Below are positions 24,430-37,930 of a stretch of 64,000 nt of DNA, piece after piece; the stretch's first letter is position 1, and every line of letters starts with the position of its first letter. Under the pieces are notes generated by a model. It was given only the letters and a program-made list of their open reading frames with translations. It had not been told where the DNA came from and did not search any database. Made by a program: the position numbers and the translations under genes. This DNA comes from Calliopsis andreniformis (lineage: Eukaryota > Arthropoda > Insecta > Hymenoptera > Andrenidae), in contig NW_027480422.1 in assembly GCF_051401765.1 (NCBI RefSeq), positions 26,182,001 to 26,246,000 of the forward strand, given 5' to 3'.

Positions 24430-27400
24430 GCAACCTAGGCTTCACTCTAGGGCGTTGCTCCTCCAGATAGAATAGATAGGGCCCAGGAAGTCAACGCCAG
24501 AAGCATAAAATAAAATATAAATACAACAGTTTTTCCCTTGTATATCAGGAATAATTGCAACCAGTGTGAAAGGTATGGTCATTTCTACTTTCCGGGCAAC
24601 CTAGGCTTCACTCTAGGGCGTTGCTCCACCACATCGGATAGCTGCGGCCTTAGAAGTCAACGCCAGAAGCATAAAATACAATATAAATACAACAGTTTTT
24701 CAATCGTATAACAGGAATAATTGCAAACAGTGTGAAAGGTATGGTCATTTCTACGTTGCGGGCATCCTAGGCTTCACTCTAGGGCATTGCTCCACCACAT
24801 CGAATAGCTACGGCCTTATAAGTCAACGCCATAACTATAAAAAGCAATATAAATACAACAGTTTTTCCATTGTATAACAGGAATAATTGCAACCAGTGTG
24901 AAAGTGATGGTCATTTCTACGTTCCGGGCAACCTAGGCTTCACTCTGGGGCGTGGTTCCCCCAGATCGAATAGTTAGGGCCTAAGAAGCCTACGCCAGAA
25001 GCATAAAATACAATATAAATGCCACAGTTTTTCCATCGTATAACAGGAATAATTGCAACCAGAGTGAAGGTGATGGCCATTTCTAAGCTCCGGGCAACCT
25101 AGGCTTCACTCTAGAGCGTTGCTCCACCAGATCGAATAGCTAGGACCTTAGAAGTCAACGCCAGAAGCACAAAATAAAATAAAAATACAAGAGTTATTCC
25201 ATCGTATAACAGGAATAATTGCAAACAGTGTGAAAGATATGGTCATTTCTACGTTGCGGGCATCCTAGGCTTCACTCTAGGGCATTGCTCCACCACATCG
25301 AATAGCTACGGCCTTAGAAGTCAACGCCATAACTATAAAAAACGATATAAATACAACAGTTTTCCCATTGTATAACAGGAATAATTGCAACCAGTGTGAA
25401 AGTGATGGTCATTTCTACGTTCCGGGCAACCTAGGCTTCAGTCTAGGGCATGGTTCCCCCAGATCGAATAGTTAGGGCCTAAGAAGCCTACGCCAGAAGC
25501 ATAAAATACAATATAAACACCACAGTTTTTCCATCGTATAACGGGAATAATTGCAACCAGAGTGAAGGTGATGGTCATTTCTAAGTTCTGGGCAACCTAG
25601 GCTTCACTCTAGAGCGTTGCTCCACCAGATCGAATAGCTAGGACCTTAGAAGTCAACGCCAGAAGCACAAAATAAAATAAAAATACAAGAGTTATTCCAT
25701 CGTATAACAGGAATAATTACAACCAGTGTGAAAGTAATGGGCATTTCTACGCTCCGTGCAAACTAGGATTCACTCTAGGGCGTTGGTCCACCCGGCCGAA
25801 TAGTTAGGGCCTTAGAAAACAACTCCAGACTCATAAAATACAATATAAATACAACAGTTTTTCCACGGTATAGAACGAATAATTGCAACCAGTATGAAAG
25901 TTATGGTCATTTCTACGTTACGGGCAACCTAGGCTTCACCCTAGGGCGTTACTCCACCAAATCGAATAGTTAGGGCCTAAGAAGTCAACGCCAGAAGCAT
26001 AAAATACAAGATAAATACAACAGTTTTTCCATCGTATAACAAGAATAATTGCAACCAGTGTGAGAGTGATGGTCATTTCTACATTCCGGGAAACCTAGGC
26101 TTCCCTCTAGGGCGTTGCTCCACCAGATCGAATACATAGTGCCATAGAAGTCAACGCCAGAAGCATAAAGTACATTAAAAATCCAACAGTTTGTCCATCG
26201 TATAACAGGAGTAATTGCCACCAGTGTGAAAGTGATGGTCATTTCTGCATTCCGGGCAACCTAGGCTTCACTCTAGGGCGTTGCTCCTCCAGATAGAATA
26301 GTTAGGGCCCAGGAAGTCAACGCCAGAAGCATAAAATAAAATATAAATACAACAGTTTTTCCCTTGTATAACAGGAATAATTGCAACCAGTGTGAAAGGT
26401 ATGGTCATTTCTACGTTCCGGGCAACCTAGGCTTCACTCTAGGGCGTTGCTCCACCACATAGGATAGCTGCGGCCTTAGAAGTCAACGCCAGAAGCATAA
26501 AATACAATATAAATACAACAGTTTTTGAATCGTATAACAGGAATGATTGCAAACAGTGTGAAAGATATGGTCATTTCTACGTTTCGGGCAACCTAGGCCT
26601 CACTCTAGGGCGATGCTCCACCGGATCGAATATTTAGGGCCTAAGAAGTCAACGCCAGAAGCATAAAATACAATAAAAATACAACAGTTTTTCCATCGTA
26701 TAACAGGAATAATTGCAAACAGTGTGAAAGTGATGGTCACTTCTACTGCTCGGGCAACTGAGGCTTCACTCTATGGCGTTGTTCTACCAGATCGAATAGC
26801 TACGGCCTTAGAAGTCAACGCCAGAAGCATAAAATACAATATAAATACAACAGTTTTTCCATCGTATAAAATGAATAATTGCAAACAGTGTGAAACTAAT
26901 GGTCATTTCTACGTCCCGGGCAACCTAGGCTTCACACTAGGGCGTTGCGCCACCACATCGAATAGTTAGGGCCTTAAAAGTCAATGCCAGAGGAATAAAA
27001 TACAATATAAATACAACAGTTTTTCCATCGTATAAAATGAATAATTGCAAACAGTGTGAAAGTAATGGCCATTTCTACGCTCCGGGCAATCTCGACTTCA
27101 CTCTAGGGCGTTGCTCCACTGGATGGAATAGTTAGGGCCTAAGAAGTCAACGCCAGATGCATAAAATACAATATAAATGCAACAGCTTTTCCATCGTCTA
27201 AAACGAATAATTGCAACCAGTGTGAACGTAATGGCCATTTCAGCGTTACGGGCATCCTAGACTTAACTCTAAGGCATTGCTCCACCAGATCGAATAGATA
27301 GGGCCTTAGATGTCAACGCCAGAAGCATAAAGAACAATAAAAATCCAACAGTTTTTCCATCGCATAACAGGAATAATTGCAAACAGTGTGAAGGTAATAG

Positions 27401-28745
27401 TCATGTCTACGCTCCGGTAAACCTAGGCTTCACTCTAGGGCGTTGCTCCACCAGATCGAGTAGTTAGGGCCTTAGACGTCAACGCCAGAAGCATAAAATA
27501 AAATAAAAATACAACACTTTTTCCATCGCACTCAATTAATGATTGCAAAAATTGTGAAAGTAACGGTCATTTCTACGTTCCGGGCAACCTAGGCTTCACT
27601 CTAGGGCGATGCTCCACCGGACCGAATATTTAGGGCCTTAGAAAACAACTCCAGACGCATAAAATACAATAAAAGTACATCAGTTTTTCCATCGTATAAC
27701 AGGAATAATTGCCACCAGTGTGAAAGTGATGGTCATTTCTGCATTCCGGTCAACCTAGGCTTCACTCTAGGGCGTTGCTCCTCCAGATAGAGTAGCTAGG
27801 GCCCAGGAAGTCAACGCCAGAAGCATAAGATACAATATAAATACAACAGTTTTTCCCTTGTATATCAGGAATAATTGCAACCAGTGTGAAAGGTATGGTC
27901 ATTTCTACGTTCCGGGCAACCTAGGCTTCACTCTAGGGCGTTGCTCCACCACATCGGATAGCTGCGGCCATAGAAGTCAACGCCAGAAGCATAAAATACA
28001 ATATAAATACAACAGTTTTTCAATCGTATAACAGGAATAATTGCAAACAGTGTGAAAGATATGGTCATTTCTACGTTGCGGGCATCCTAGGCTTCACTCT
28101 AGGGCATTGCTCCACCGGATCGAATAGTTGGGGCCTTAGAAGTCAACGCCCGAACCATAAAATACAAAATTAATACAACAGTTTTACCATTGTATAAAAC
28201 GAGTGATTGCAACCCGAGTGAAACTTATGGTCATTTCTACGATCCGTGCAACATAGGCTTCACTCTAGGGCGTTGCTCCACCAGGTCGGATAGTTAGAGC
28301 CTTAGAAAACAACTCCAGACGCATAAAATACAATAAAAATACATCAGTTTTTCCATCGTATAACAGGAATAATTGCAACCAGAGTGAAAGTGATGGTCAT
28401 TTCTACGTTCCTTGCGACCTAGGCTACACTCTAGGGCGTTGCTCCACCAGATCGGATAGCTAGGGACTTAGAAGTCAACGCCCGAAGCATAAAATGCAAA
28501 ATTAATAGAACAGTTTTTCCATTGTATAAAACGAATGATTGCAACCAGAGTGAAACTTATGGTCATTTCTACGTTCTGGGCAAGCTAGGCCTCACTCTAG
28601 GGCGATGCTCCACCGGATCGAATATTTAGGGCCTAAGAAGTCAACGCCAGAAGCATAAAATACAATAAAAATACAACAGTTTTTCCATCGTATAACAGGA
28701 ATAATTGCAAACAGTGTGAAAGTGATGGCCATTTCTACGTTCCGG
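24430..28745 (+). repeat. Higher-order repeat D, copy 1 (26 monomers, 4316 bp)
   Basis: About 24430-28115 recurs at 28746-32431 with an offset of exactly 26 x 166 = 4316 bp. Every stretch I compared was identical or nearly so; the one clear difference I noted is GCAAAAATTG near 27545 against GCAAACATTG near 31861. At about 28113 the copy jumps by three monomers relative to copy 2 (match continues at 32931, offset 4814). Confidence 0.88.
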
Positions 28746-31700
28746 GCAACCTAGGCTTCACTCTAGGGCGTTGCTCCTCCAGATAGAATAGATAGGGCCC
28801 AGGAAGTCAACGCCAGAAGCATAAAATAAAATATAAATACAACAGTTTTTCCCTTGTATATCAGGAATAATTGCAACCAGTGTGAAAGGTATGGTCATTT
28901 CTACTTTCCGGGCAACCTAGGCTTCACTCTAGGGCGTTGCTCCACCACATCGGATAGCTGCGGCCTTAGAAGTCAACGCCAGAAGCATAAAATACAATAT
29001 AAATACAACAGTTTTTCAATCGTATAACAGGAATAATTGCAAACAGTGTGAAAGGTATGGTCATTTCTACGTTGCGGGCATCCTAGGCTTCACTCTAGGG
29101 CATTGCTCCACCACATCGAATAGCTACGGCCTTATAAGTCAACGCCATAACTATAAAAAGCAATATAAATACAACAGTTTTTCCATTGTATAACAGGAAT
29201 AATTGCAACCAGTGTGAAAGTGATGGTCATTTCTACGTTCCGGGCAACCTAGGCTTCACTCTGGGGCGTGGTTCCCCCAGATCGAATAGTTAGGGCCTAA
29301 GAAGCCTACGCCAGAAGCATAAAATACAATATAAATGCCACAGTTTTTCCATCGTATAACAGGAATAATTGCAACCAGAGTGAAGGTGATGGCCATTTCT
29401 AAGCTCCGGGCAACCTAGGCTTCACTCTAGAGCGTTGCTCCACCAGATCGAATAGCTAGGACCTTAGAAGTCAACGCCAGAAGCACAAAATAAAATAAAA
29501 ATACAAGAGTTATTCCATCGTATAACAGGAATAATTGCAAACAGTGTGAAAGATATGGTCATTTCTACGTTGCGGGCATCCTAGGCTTCACTCTAGGGCA
29601 TTGCTCCACCACATCGAATAGCTACGGCCTTAGAAGTCAACGCCATAACTATAAAAAACGATATAAATACAACAGTTTTCCCATTGTATAACAGGAATAA
29701 TTGCAACCAGTGTGAAAGTGATGGTCATTTCTACGTTCCGGGCAACCTAGGCTTCAGTCTAGGGCATGGTTCCCCCAGATCGAATAGTTAGGGCCTAAGA
29801 AGCCTACGCCAGAAGCATAAAATACAATATAAACACCACAGTTTTTCCATCGTATAACGGGAATAATTGCAACCAGAGTGAAGGTGATGGTCATTTCTAA
29901 GTTCTGGGCAACCTAGGCTTCACTCTAGAGCGTTGCTCCACCAGATCGAATAGCTAGGACCTTAGAAGTCAACGCCAGAAGCACAAAATAAAATAAAAAT
30001 ACAAGAGTTATTCCATCGTATAACAGGAATAATTACAACCAGTGTGAAAGTAATGGGCATTTCTACGCTCCGTGCAAACTAGGATTCACTCTAGGGCGTT
30101 GGTCCACCCGGCCGAATAGTTAGGGCCTTAGAAAACAACTCCAGACTCATAAAATACAATATAAATACAACAGTTTTTCCACGGTATAGAACGAATAATT
30201 GCAACCAGTATGAAAGTTATGGTCATTTCTACGTTACGGGCAACCTAGGCTTCACCCTAGGGCGTTACTCCACCAAATCGAATAGTTAGGGCCTAAGAAG
30301 TCAACGCCAGAAGCATAAAATACAAGATAAATACAACAGTTTTTCCATCGTATAACAAGAATAATTGCAACCAGTGTGAGAGTGATGGTCATTTCTACAT
30401 TCCGGGAAACCTAGGCTTCCCTCTAGGGCGTTGCTCCACCAGATCGAATACATAGTGCCATAGAAGTCAACGCCAGAAGCATAAAGTACATTAAAAATCC
30501 AACAGTTTGTCCATCGTATAACAGGAGTAATTGCCACCAGTGTGAAAGTGATGGTCATTTCTGCATTCCGGGCAACCTAGGCTTCACTCTAGGGCGTTGC
30601 TCCTCCAGATAGAATAGTTAGGGCCCAGGAAGTCAACGCCAGAAGCATAAAATAAAATATAAATACAACAGTTTTTCCCTTGTATAACAGGAATAATTGC
30701 AACCAGTGTGAAAGGTATGGTCATTTCTACGTTCCGGGCAACCTAGGCTTCACTCTAGGGCGTTGCTCCACCACATAGGATAGCTGCGGCCTTAGAAGTC
30801 AACGCCAGAAGCATAAAATACAATATAAATACAACAGTTTTTGAATCGTATAACAGGAATGATTGCAAACAGTGTGAAAGATATGGTCATTTCTACGTTT
30901 CGGGCAACCTAGGCCTCACTCTAGGGCGATGCTCCACCGGATCGAATATTTAGGGCCTAAGAAGTCAACGCCAGAAGCATAAAATACAATAAAAATACAA
31001 CAGTTTTTCCATCGTATAACAGGAATAATTGCAAACAGTGTGAAAGTGATGGTCACTTCTACTGCTCGGGCAACTGAGGCTTCACTCTATGGCGTTGTTC
31101 TACCAGATCGAATAGCTACGGCCTTAGAAGTCAACGCCAGAAGCATAAAATACAATATAAATACAACAGTTTTTCCATCGTATAAAATGAATAATTGCAA
31201 ACAGTGTGAAACTAATGGTCATTTCTACGTCCCGGGCAACCTAGGCTTCACACTAGGGCGTTGCGCCACCACATCGAATAGTTAGGGCCTTAAAAGTCAA
31301 TGCCAGAGGAATAAAATACAATATAAATACAACAGTTTTTCCATCGTATAAAATGAATAATTGCAAACAGTGTGAAAGTAATGGCCATTTCTACGCTCCG
31401 GGCAATCTCGACTTCACTCTAGGGCGTTGCTCCACTGGATGGAATAGTTAGGGCCTAAGAAGTCAACGCCAGATGCATAAAATACAATATAAATGCAACA
31501 GCTTTTCCATCGTCTAAAACGAATAATTGCAACCAGTGTGAACGTAATGGCCATTTCAGCGTTACGGGCATCCTAGACTTAACTCTAAGGCATTGCTCCA
31601 CCAGATCGAATAGATAGGGCCTTAGATGTCAACGCCAGAAGCATAAAGAACAATAAAAATCCAACAGTTTTTCCATCGCATAACAGGAATAATTGCAAAC

Positions 31701-33559
31701 AGTGTGAAGGTAATAGTCATGTCTACGCTCCGGTAAACCTAGGCTTCACTCTAGGGCGTTGCTCCACCAGATCGAGTAGTTAGGGCCTTAGACGTCAACG
31801 CCAGAAGCATAAAATAAAATAAAAATACAACACTTTTTCCATCGCACTCAATTAATGATTGCAAACATTGTGAAAGTAACGGTCATTTCTACGTTCCGGG
31901 CAACCTAGGCTTCACTCTAGGGCGATGCTCCACCGGACCGAATATTTAGGGCCTTAGAAAACAACTCCAGACGCATAAAATACAATAAAAGTACATCAGT
32001 TTTTCCATCGTATAACAGGAATAATTGCCACCAGTGTGAAAGTGATGGTCATTTCTGCATTCCGGTCAACCTAGGCTTCACTCTAGGGCGTTGCTCCTCC
32101 AGATAGAGTAGCTAGGGCCCAGGAAGTCAACGCCAGAAGCATAAGATACAATATAAATACAACAGTTTTTCCCTTGTATATCAGGAATAATTGCAACCAG
32201 TGTGAAAGGTATGGTCATTTCTACGTTCCGGGCAACCTAGGCTTCACTCTAGGGCGTTGCTCCACCACATCGGATAGCTGCGGCCATAGAAGTCAACGCC
32301 AGAAGCATAAAATACAATATAAATACAACAGTTTTTCAATCGTATAACAGGAATAATTGCAAACAGTGTGAAAGATATGGTCATTTCTACGTTGCGGGCA
32401 TCCTAGGCTTCACTCTAGGGCATTGCTCCACCACATCGAATAGCTACGGCCTTAGAAGTCAACGCCATAACTATAAAAAGCAATATAAATACAACAGTTT
32501 TTCCATTGTATAACAGGAATAATTGCAACCAGTGTGAAAGTGATAGTCATTTCTACGTTCCGGGCAACCTAGGCTTCACTCTGGGGCGTGGTTCCCCCAG
32601 ATCGAATAGTTAGGGCCTAAGAAGCCTACGCCAGAAGCATAAAATACAATATAAATGCCACAGTTTTTCCATCGTATAACAGGAATAATTGGAACCAGAG
32701 TGAAGGTGATGGACAGTTCTAAGTTCCGGGCAACCTAGGCTTCACTCTAGAGCGTTGCTCCACCAGATCGAATAGCTAGGACCTTAGAAGTCAACGCCAG
32801 AAGCACAAAATAAAATAAAAATACAAGAGTTATTCCATCGTATAACAGGAATAATTGCAAACAGTGTGAAAGTAATGGTCATTTCTACGTTCCGGGCAAT
32901 CTAGACTTCACTCTAGGGCGTTGCTCCACCGGATCGAATAGTTGGGGCCTTAGAAGTCAACGCCCGAACCATAAAATACAAAATTAATACAACAGTTTTA
33001 CCATTGTATAAAACGAGTGATTGCAACCCGAGTGAAACTTATGGTCATTTCTACGATCCGTGCAACATAGGCTTCACTCTAGGGCGTTGCTCCACCAGGT
33101 CGGATAGTTAGAGCCTTAGAAAACAACTCCAGACGCATAAAATACAATAAAAATACATCAGTTTTTCCATCGTATAACAGGAATAATTGCAACCAGAGTG
33201 AAAGTGATGGTCATTTCTACGTTCCTTGCGACCTAGGCTACACTCTAGGGCGTTGCTCCACCAGATCGGATAGCTAGGGACTTAGAAGTCAACGCCCGAA
33301 GCATAAAATGCAAAATTAATAGAACAGTTTTTCCATTGTATAAAACGAATGATTGCAACCAGAGTGAAACTTATGGTCATTTCTACGTTCTGGGCAAGCT
33401 AGGCCTCACTCTAGGGCGATGCTCCACCGGATCGAATATTTAGGGCCTAAGAAGTCAACGCCAGAAGCATAAAATACAATAAAAATACAACAGTTTTTCC
33501 ATCGTATAACAGGAATAATTGCAAACAGTGTGAAAGTGATGGCCATTTCTACGTTCCGG
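28746..33559 (+). repeat. Higher-order repeat D, copy 2 (29 monomers, 4814 bp)
   Basis: Near-identical to the preceding copy but contains three extra monomers at about 32432-32930. The stretch 32030-33030 also matches region A (about 6130-7120; offset 156 monomers plus 1 bp). The D unit therefore includes a block shared with region A, and the three monomers were probably lost from copy 1 rather than added here. Confidence 0.85.
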
Positions 33560-36500
33560 GCAACCTTGGCTTCATTCTAGGTCGTCGTTCCACCAGATCG
33601 AATAGCTACGTCCTTAGAAGTCAACGCCAGAAGCATAAAATACAATATAAATGCCACAGTTTTTCCATCGTATAACAGGAATAATTGCAACCAGAGTGAA
33701 GGTGATGGCCAGTTCTAAGTTCCGGGCAACCTAGGCTTCACTCTAGAGCGTTTTTCCACCAGATCGAATAGCTAGGACCTTAGAAGTCAACGCCAGAAGC
33801 ACAAAATAAAATAAAAATACAAGAGTTATTCCATCGTATAACAGGAATAATTGCAAACAGTGTGAAAGTAATGGTCATTTCTACGTTCCGGGCAATCTAG
33901 ACTTCACTCTAGGGCGTTGCTCCACCGGATCGAATAGTTGGGGCCTTAGAAGTCAACGCCCGAACCATAAAATACAAAATTAATACAACAGTTTTACCAT
34001 TGTATAAAACGAGTGATTGCAACCCGAGTGAAACTTATGGTCATTTCTACGATCCGTGCAACACAGGATGCACTCTAGGGCGTTGCTCCACAACATCGAT
34101 TAGCTACGGCCTTAGAAGTCAACGCCAGAAGCATAAAATACAATATAAATACAACAGCTTTTCCATCGTCTAAAACGGAGAACTGCAACCAGTGTGAAAG
34201 TAATGGCCATTTCAACGTTACGGGCATCCTAGACTTAACTCTGAGGCATTGCTCCGCCAGATCGAATAGATAGGGCCTTAGAAGTCAACGCCAGAATCAT
34301 ACAGTACAATAAGAATCCAACAGTTTTTCCATCGTATAACAGGAAAAGTTGCAAACAGTGTGAAGGTAATAGTCAGTTCTACGCTCCGGTCAACCTAGGC
34401 TTCACTCTAGGGCGTTGCTCCACCAGATCGAATAGTTAGGGCCTTAGAAGTCAACGCCAGAAGCATAAAATAAAATAAAAATACAACAGTTGTTCCATCG
34501 TATAACAGGAATAATTACAACCTGTGTGAAATTAATCGGCATTTCTACGTTCCGTGCAACCTAGGCTTCACTCTAGGGCGTTGCTCCACCAGGTCGGATA
34601 GTTAGAGCCTTAGAAAACAACTCCAGACGCATAAAATGCAAAATTAATAGAACAGTTTTTCCATTGTATAAAACGAATGATTGCAACCAGAGTGAAACTT
34701 ATGGTCATTTCTACGTTCTGGGCAACCTAGGCCTCACTCTAGGGCGATGCTCCACCGGATCGAATATTTAGGGCCTAAGAAGTCAACGCCAAAAGCATAA
34801 AATACAATAAAAATACAACAGTTTTTCCATCGTATAGCATGAATAATTGCAACCAGAGTGAAAGTAATGGTCATTTCTACGTTCCGGGCAACCTAGGCTT
34901 CACTCTAGGGCGTTGCACCACCACATCGAATAGTTAGGGCCTTAAAAGTCAACGCCAGAAGCATAAAGTACAATAAAAATCCAACAGTTTTTCCATCGCA
35001 TAACAGGAATAATTGCAAACAGTGTGAAGGTAATCGTCATTTCTACGCTCCGGTAAACCTAGGCTTCACTCTAGGGCGTTGCTCCACCAGATCGAGTAGT
35101 TAGGGCCTTAGACGTCAATGCCAGAAGCATAAAATAAAATAAAAATACAACACTCTTTCCATCGCACTCAATTAATGATTGCAAACATTGTGAAGGTAAC
35201 GGTCATTTCTACGTTCCGGGCAACCTATTCTTCACTCTAGGGCGATGCTCCAGCGGGCCGAATATTTAGGGCCTAAGAAGTCAACGCCAGAAGCATAAAA
35301 TACAATAAAAATACAACAGTTTTTCCATAGTATAACAGGAATAATTGCAAACAGTGTGAAAGTAATGGTCATTTCTACGTTCCGGGCAATCTAGACTTCA
35401 CTCTAGGGCGTTGCTCCACCGGATCGAATAGTTAGGGCCTTAGAAGTCAACGCCCGAAGCATAAAATATAAAATTAATAGAACAGTTTTTCCATTGTATA
35501 AAACGAATGATTGCAACCAGAGTGAAACTTATGGTCATTTCTACGTTCCGTGCAACATAGGATGCACTCTAGGGCGTTGCTCCACCACATCGATTAGCTA
35601 CGGCCTTAGAAGTCAACGCCAGAAGCATAAAATACAATATAAATACAACAGCTTTTCCATCGTCTAAAACGAATAATTGCAACCAGTGTGAAAGTAATGG
35701 CCATTTCAACGTTACGGGCACCCTAGACTTAACTCTGAGGCATTGCTCCACCAGATGGGATAGGTAGGGCCTTAGAAGTCAACGCCAGAAGCATACAGTA
35801 CAATAAAAATCCAACAGTTTTTCCATCGTATAACAGGAATAATTGCAAACAGTGTGAAGGTGATAGACATTTCTACGCTCCGGTCAACCCAGGCTTCACT
35901 CTAGGGCGTTGCTCCACCAGATCGAATAGTTAGGGCCTTAGACGTCAACGCCAGAAGCATAAAATAAAATAAAAATACAACAGTTGTTCCATCGTATAAC
36001 AGGAATAATTACAACCGGTGTGAAAGTAATAGGCATTTCTGCGTTCCGTGCAACCTAGGCTTCCCTCTAGGGCGTTGCTACACCAGGTCGGATAGTTAGG
36101 GCCTTAGAAAACAACTCCAGACGCATAAAATACAATAAAAGTACATCAGTTTTTCCATCGTATAACAGGAATAATTGCGACCAGAGTGAAAGTGATGGTC
36201 ATTTCGACGTTCCGGGCGACCTAGGCTACACTCTAGGGCGTTGCTCAACCAGATCGGACAGCTAGGGCCTTAGAAGTCAACGCCCGAAGCATAAAATACA
36301 ATAAAAATACAACAGTTTTTCCATCGTATAAAAGGAATAATTGCAACCAGTGTGAAAGTAATGGGCATTTCTACGTTCCGTGCAATCTAGGCTACACTCT
36401 AGGGCGTTGCTCCACCAGGTCGAATAGATAGGGCCTTAGAAAACAACTCCAGACGCATAAAATACAATATAAATACAACAGTTTTTCCACGGTATAAAAC

Positions 36501-37930
36501 GAATAATTGCAACCAGTATGAAAGTTATGGTCATTTCTACGTTCCGGGCAACCTAGGCTTCACCCTAGGGCGTTGCTCCACCAGATCGAATAGTTAGGGC
36601 CCAGGAAGTCAACGCCAGAAGCATAAAATACAATATAAATACAACAGTTTTTCCATCGTATAAAATGTGTAATTGCAACCAGTGTGAAAGTAACTGCCAT
36701 TTCTACGTTCCGGGCATCCTAGACTTAACACTGAGGCATTGCTCCGCCAGATCGAATAGATAGGGCCTTAGAAGTCAACGCCAGAATCATACAGTACAAT
36801 AAGAATCCAACAGTTTTTCCATCGTATAACAGGAAAAATTGCAAACAGTGTGAAGGTAATAGTCAGTTCTACGCTCCGGTCAACCTAGGCTTCACTCTAG
36901 GGCGTTGCTCCACCAGATCGAATAGTTAGGGCCTTAGAAGTCAACGCCAGAAGCATAAAATAAAATAAAAATACCACAGTTGTTCCATCGTATAACAGGA
37001 ATAATTACAACCTGTGTGAAATTAATGGGCATTTCTACATTCCGTGCAACCTAGGCTTCACTCTAGGGCGTTGCTCCACCAGGTCGGATAGTTAGAGCCT
37101 TAGAAAACAACTCCAGACGCATAAAATACAATAAAAATACATCAGTTTTTACATCGTATAACAGGAATAATTGCAACCAGAGTGAAAGTGATGGTCATTT
37201 CTACGTTCCTTGCGACCTAGGCTACACTCTAGGGCGTTGCTCCACCAGATCGGATAGCTAGGGCCTTAGAAGTCAACGCCCGAAGCATAAAATGCTAAAT
37301 TAATAGAACAGTTTTTCCATTGTATAAAACGAATGATTGCAACCAGAGTGAAACTTATGGTCATTTCTACGTTCTGGGCAACCCAGGCCTCACTCTAGGG
37401 TGATGCTCCACCGGATCGAATATTTAGGGCCTACGAAGTCAACGCCAGAAGCATAAAATACAATAAAAATACAACAGCTTTTCCATCGTATAGCATGAAT
37501 AATTGCAACCAGAGTGAAGGTAATGGTCATTTATACGTTTCGGGCAACCTAGGCTTCACTCTAGGGCGCTGCTCCACCAGATCGAACAGCTAGGATCTTA
37601 GAAGTCAACGCCCGAAACATAAAATACAATATAAATACAACAGTTTTTCCATAGTATAACAGGAATAATTGCAAACAGTGTGAAAGTAATGGTCATTTCT
37701 ACGTTCCGGGCAATCTAGACTTCACTCTAGGGCGTTGCTCCACCGGATCGAATAGTTAGGGCCTTAGGAGTCAACACCAGAGGCATAAAATACAAAATAG
37801 ATACAACAGTTTTTCCATCGTATAAAACGAATAATCGCAACCAGTCTGAAAGTTATGGTCATTTCTACGTTCCGGGCAACCTAGGCTTCACCCTAGGGCG
37901 TTGCTCCACCAGATCGAATAGCTAGGGACT
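33560..37930 (+). repeat. Region E: satellite rich in region A-type blocks
   Basis: Several multi-monomer runs match region A: about 33650-35080 follows the order seen at 6750-8350 with gaps, and about 36710-37380 follows 7330-8010. Between them lie monomers like those of regions B and D. No higher-order tandem is clear at this scale. No gene or foreign element seen. Confidence 0.75.
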
